A stretch of 32,983 nt of DNA, taken from Bacillota bacterium. GTDB lineage: Bacteria; Bacillota; Clostridia; Lachnospirales; Lachnospiraceae. The notes beneath the pieces were generated by a model. It was given only the letters and a program-made list of their open reading frames with translations. It was not told the DNA's origin and ran no database searches. Where the stretch lies: assembly GCA_023460575.1 (NCBI GenBank), contig JAEWPQ010000242.1:1-32983 (forward strand), in the 5' to 3' direction. Shown here one piece after another: positions 32,900 to 32,983 of this stretch. Made by a program: the position numbers and the translations under genes. Each line of letters starts with the position of its first letter. Position 1 is the first letter of the stretch.

Positions 32900-32983
32900 A
32901 AAATGAACTTTGAAAAGCGAATATTATCCAGATGAGTAGAAAAGTAATGAAAAATTCGAAAATTGGGCATGAGAAGTAGACAT

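Noticed and set aside
1..32983. CRISPR array, tRNA or rRNA genes
   Set aside because: No regularly spaced repeats, cloverleaf-like sequences or conserved rRNA stretches were noticed on either strand.

Overview
The window looks like part of a Gram-positive, low-GC Clostridia chromosome, most likely a gut Lachnospiraceae. The grounds are consensus TTGATA/TATAAT-type promoters, strong GGAGG ribosome sites, a choline-binding-repeat surface protein, a LicC/LicA-type phosphocholine protein, and several insertion sequence (IS) families common in that group. No rRNA, tRNA or CRISPR array is visible. The species is inferred only from gene content.

Layout. (1) 1-3700: a phosphocholine module. A minus-strand HTH-cytidylyltransferase-choline kinase fusion has an in-frame stop in its kinase domain. 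It is divergent from a secreted protein made of choline-binding-type repeats, which ends at a strong terminator. (2) 3700-9170: a polysaccharide polymerase/ligase gene, then an IS graveyard holding decayed IS1182-, IS21- and IS110-family elements. (3) 9250-22780: a very AT-rich, tightly packed plus-strand glycan operon. It encodes an initiating phosphoglycosyltransferase, an ABC exporter (permease and ATPase), two GT2 and two GT9-like glycosyltransferases, an isomerase / kinase-nucleotidyltransferase / phosphatase cassette, an unrecognised protein, a fucosyltransferase-like protein, a cupin and an SDR sugar reductase. (4) 22783-28156: GDP-mannose and GDP-6-deoxyhexose supply (manC, gmd and a minus-strand phosphohexomutase). 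A decayed transposon sits between manC and gmd, bracketed by an exact 14-bp direct repeat. (5) 28300-31050: a membrane acyltransferase and a GT4 glycosyltransferase. (6) 31160-32983: an IS3-family remnant, a Crp/Fnr-type regulator with a perfect palindrome in its leader, and an unexplained structured intergenic region.

How the genes fit together. The phosphohexomutase, ManC, Gmd and SDR would turn hexose phosphate into a GDP-6-deoxyhexose. The SIS, kinase-nucleotidyltransferase and HAD enzymes would make a second activated sugar by a scheme formally like the NDP-heptose pathway. The initiating transferase would load undecaprenyl phosphate, the glycosyltransferases would extend the chain, and the ABC exporter would flip it. 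The polymerase/ligase would polymerise or attach it, and the acyltransferase may acylate it. Phosphocholine may be added by the LicCA-type route, with the choline-repeat protein docking on the product. Substrates and linkages are inferred. The isomerase/kinase/phosphatase cassette and the exporter permease with an extra extracytoplasmic domain are the most promising uncharacterised parts.
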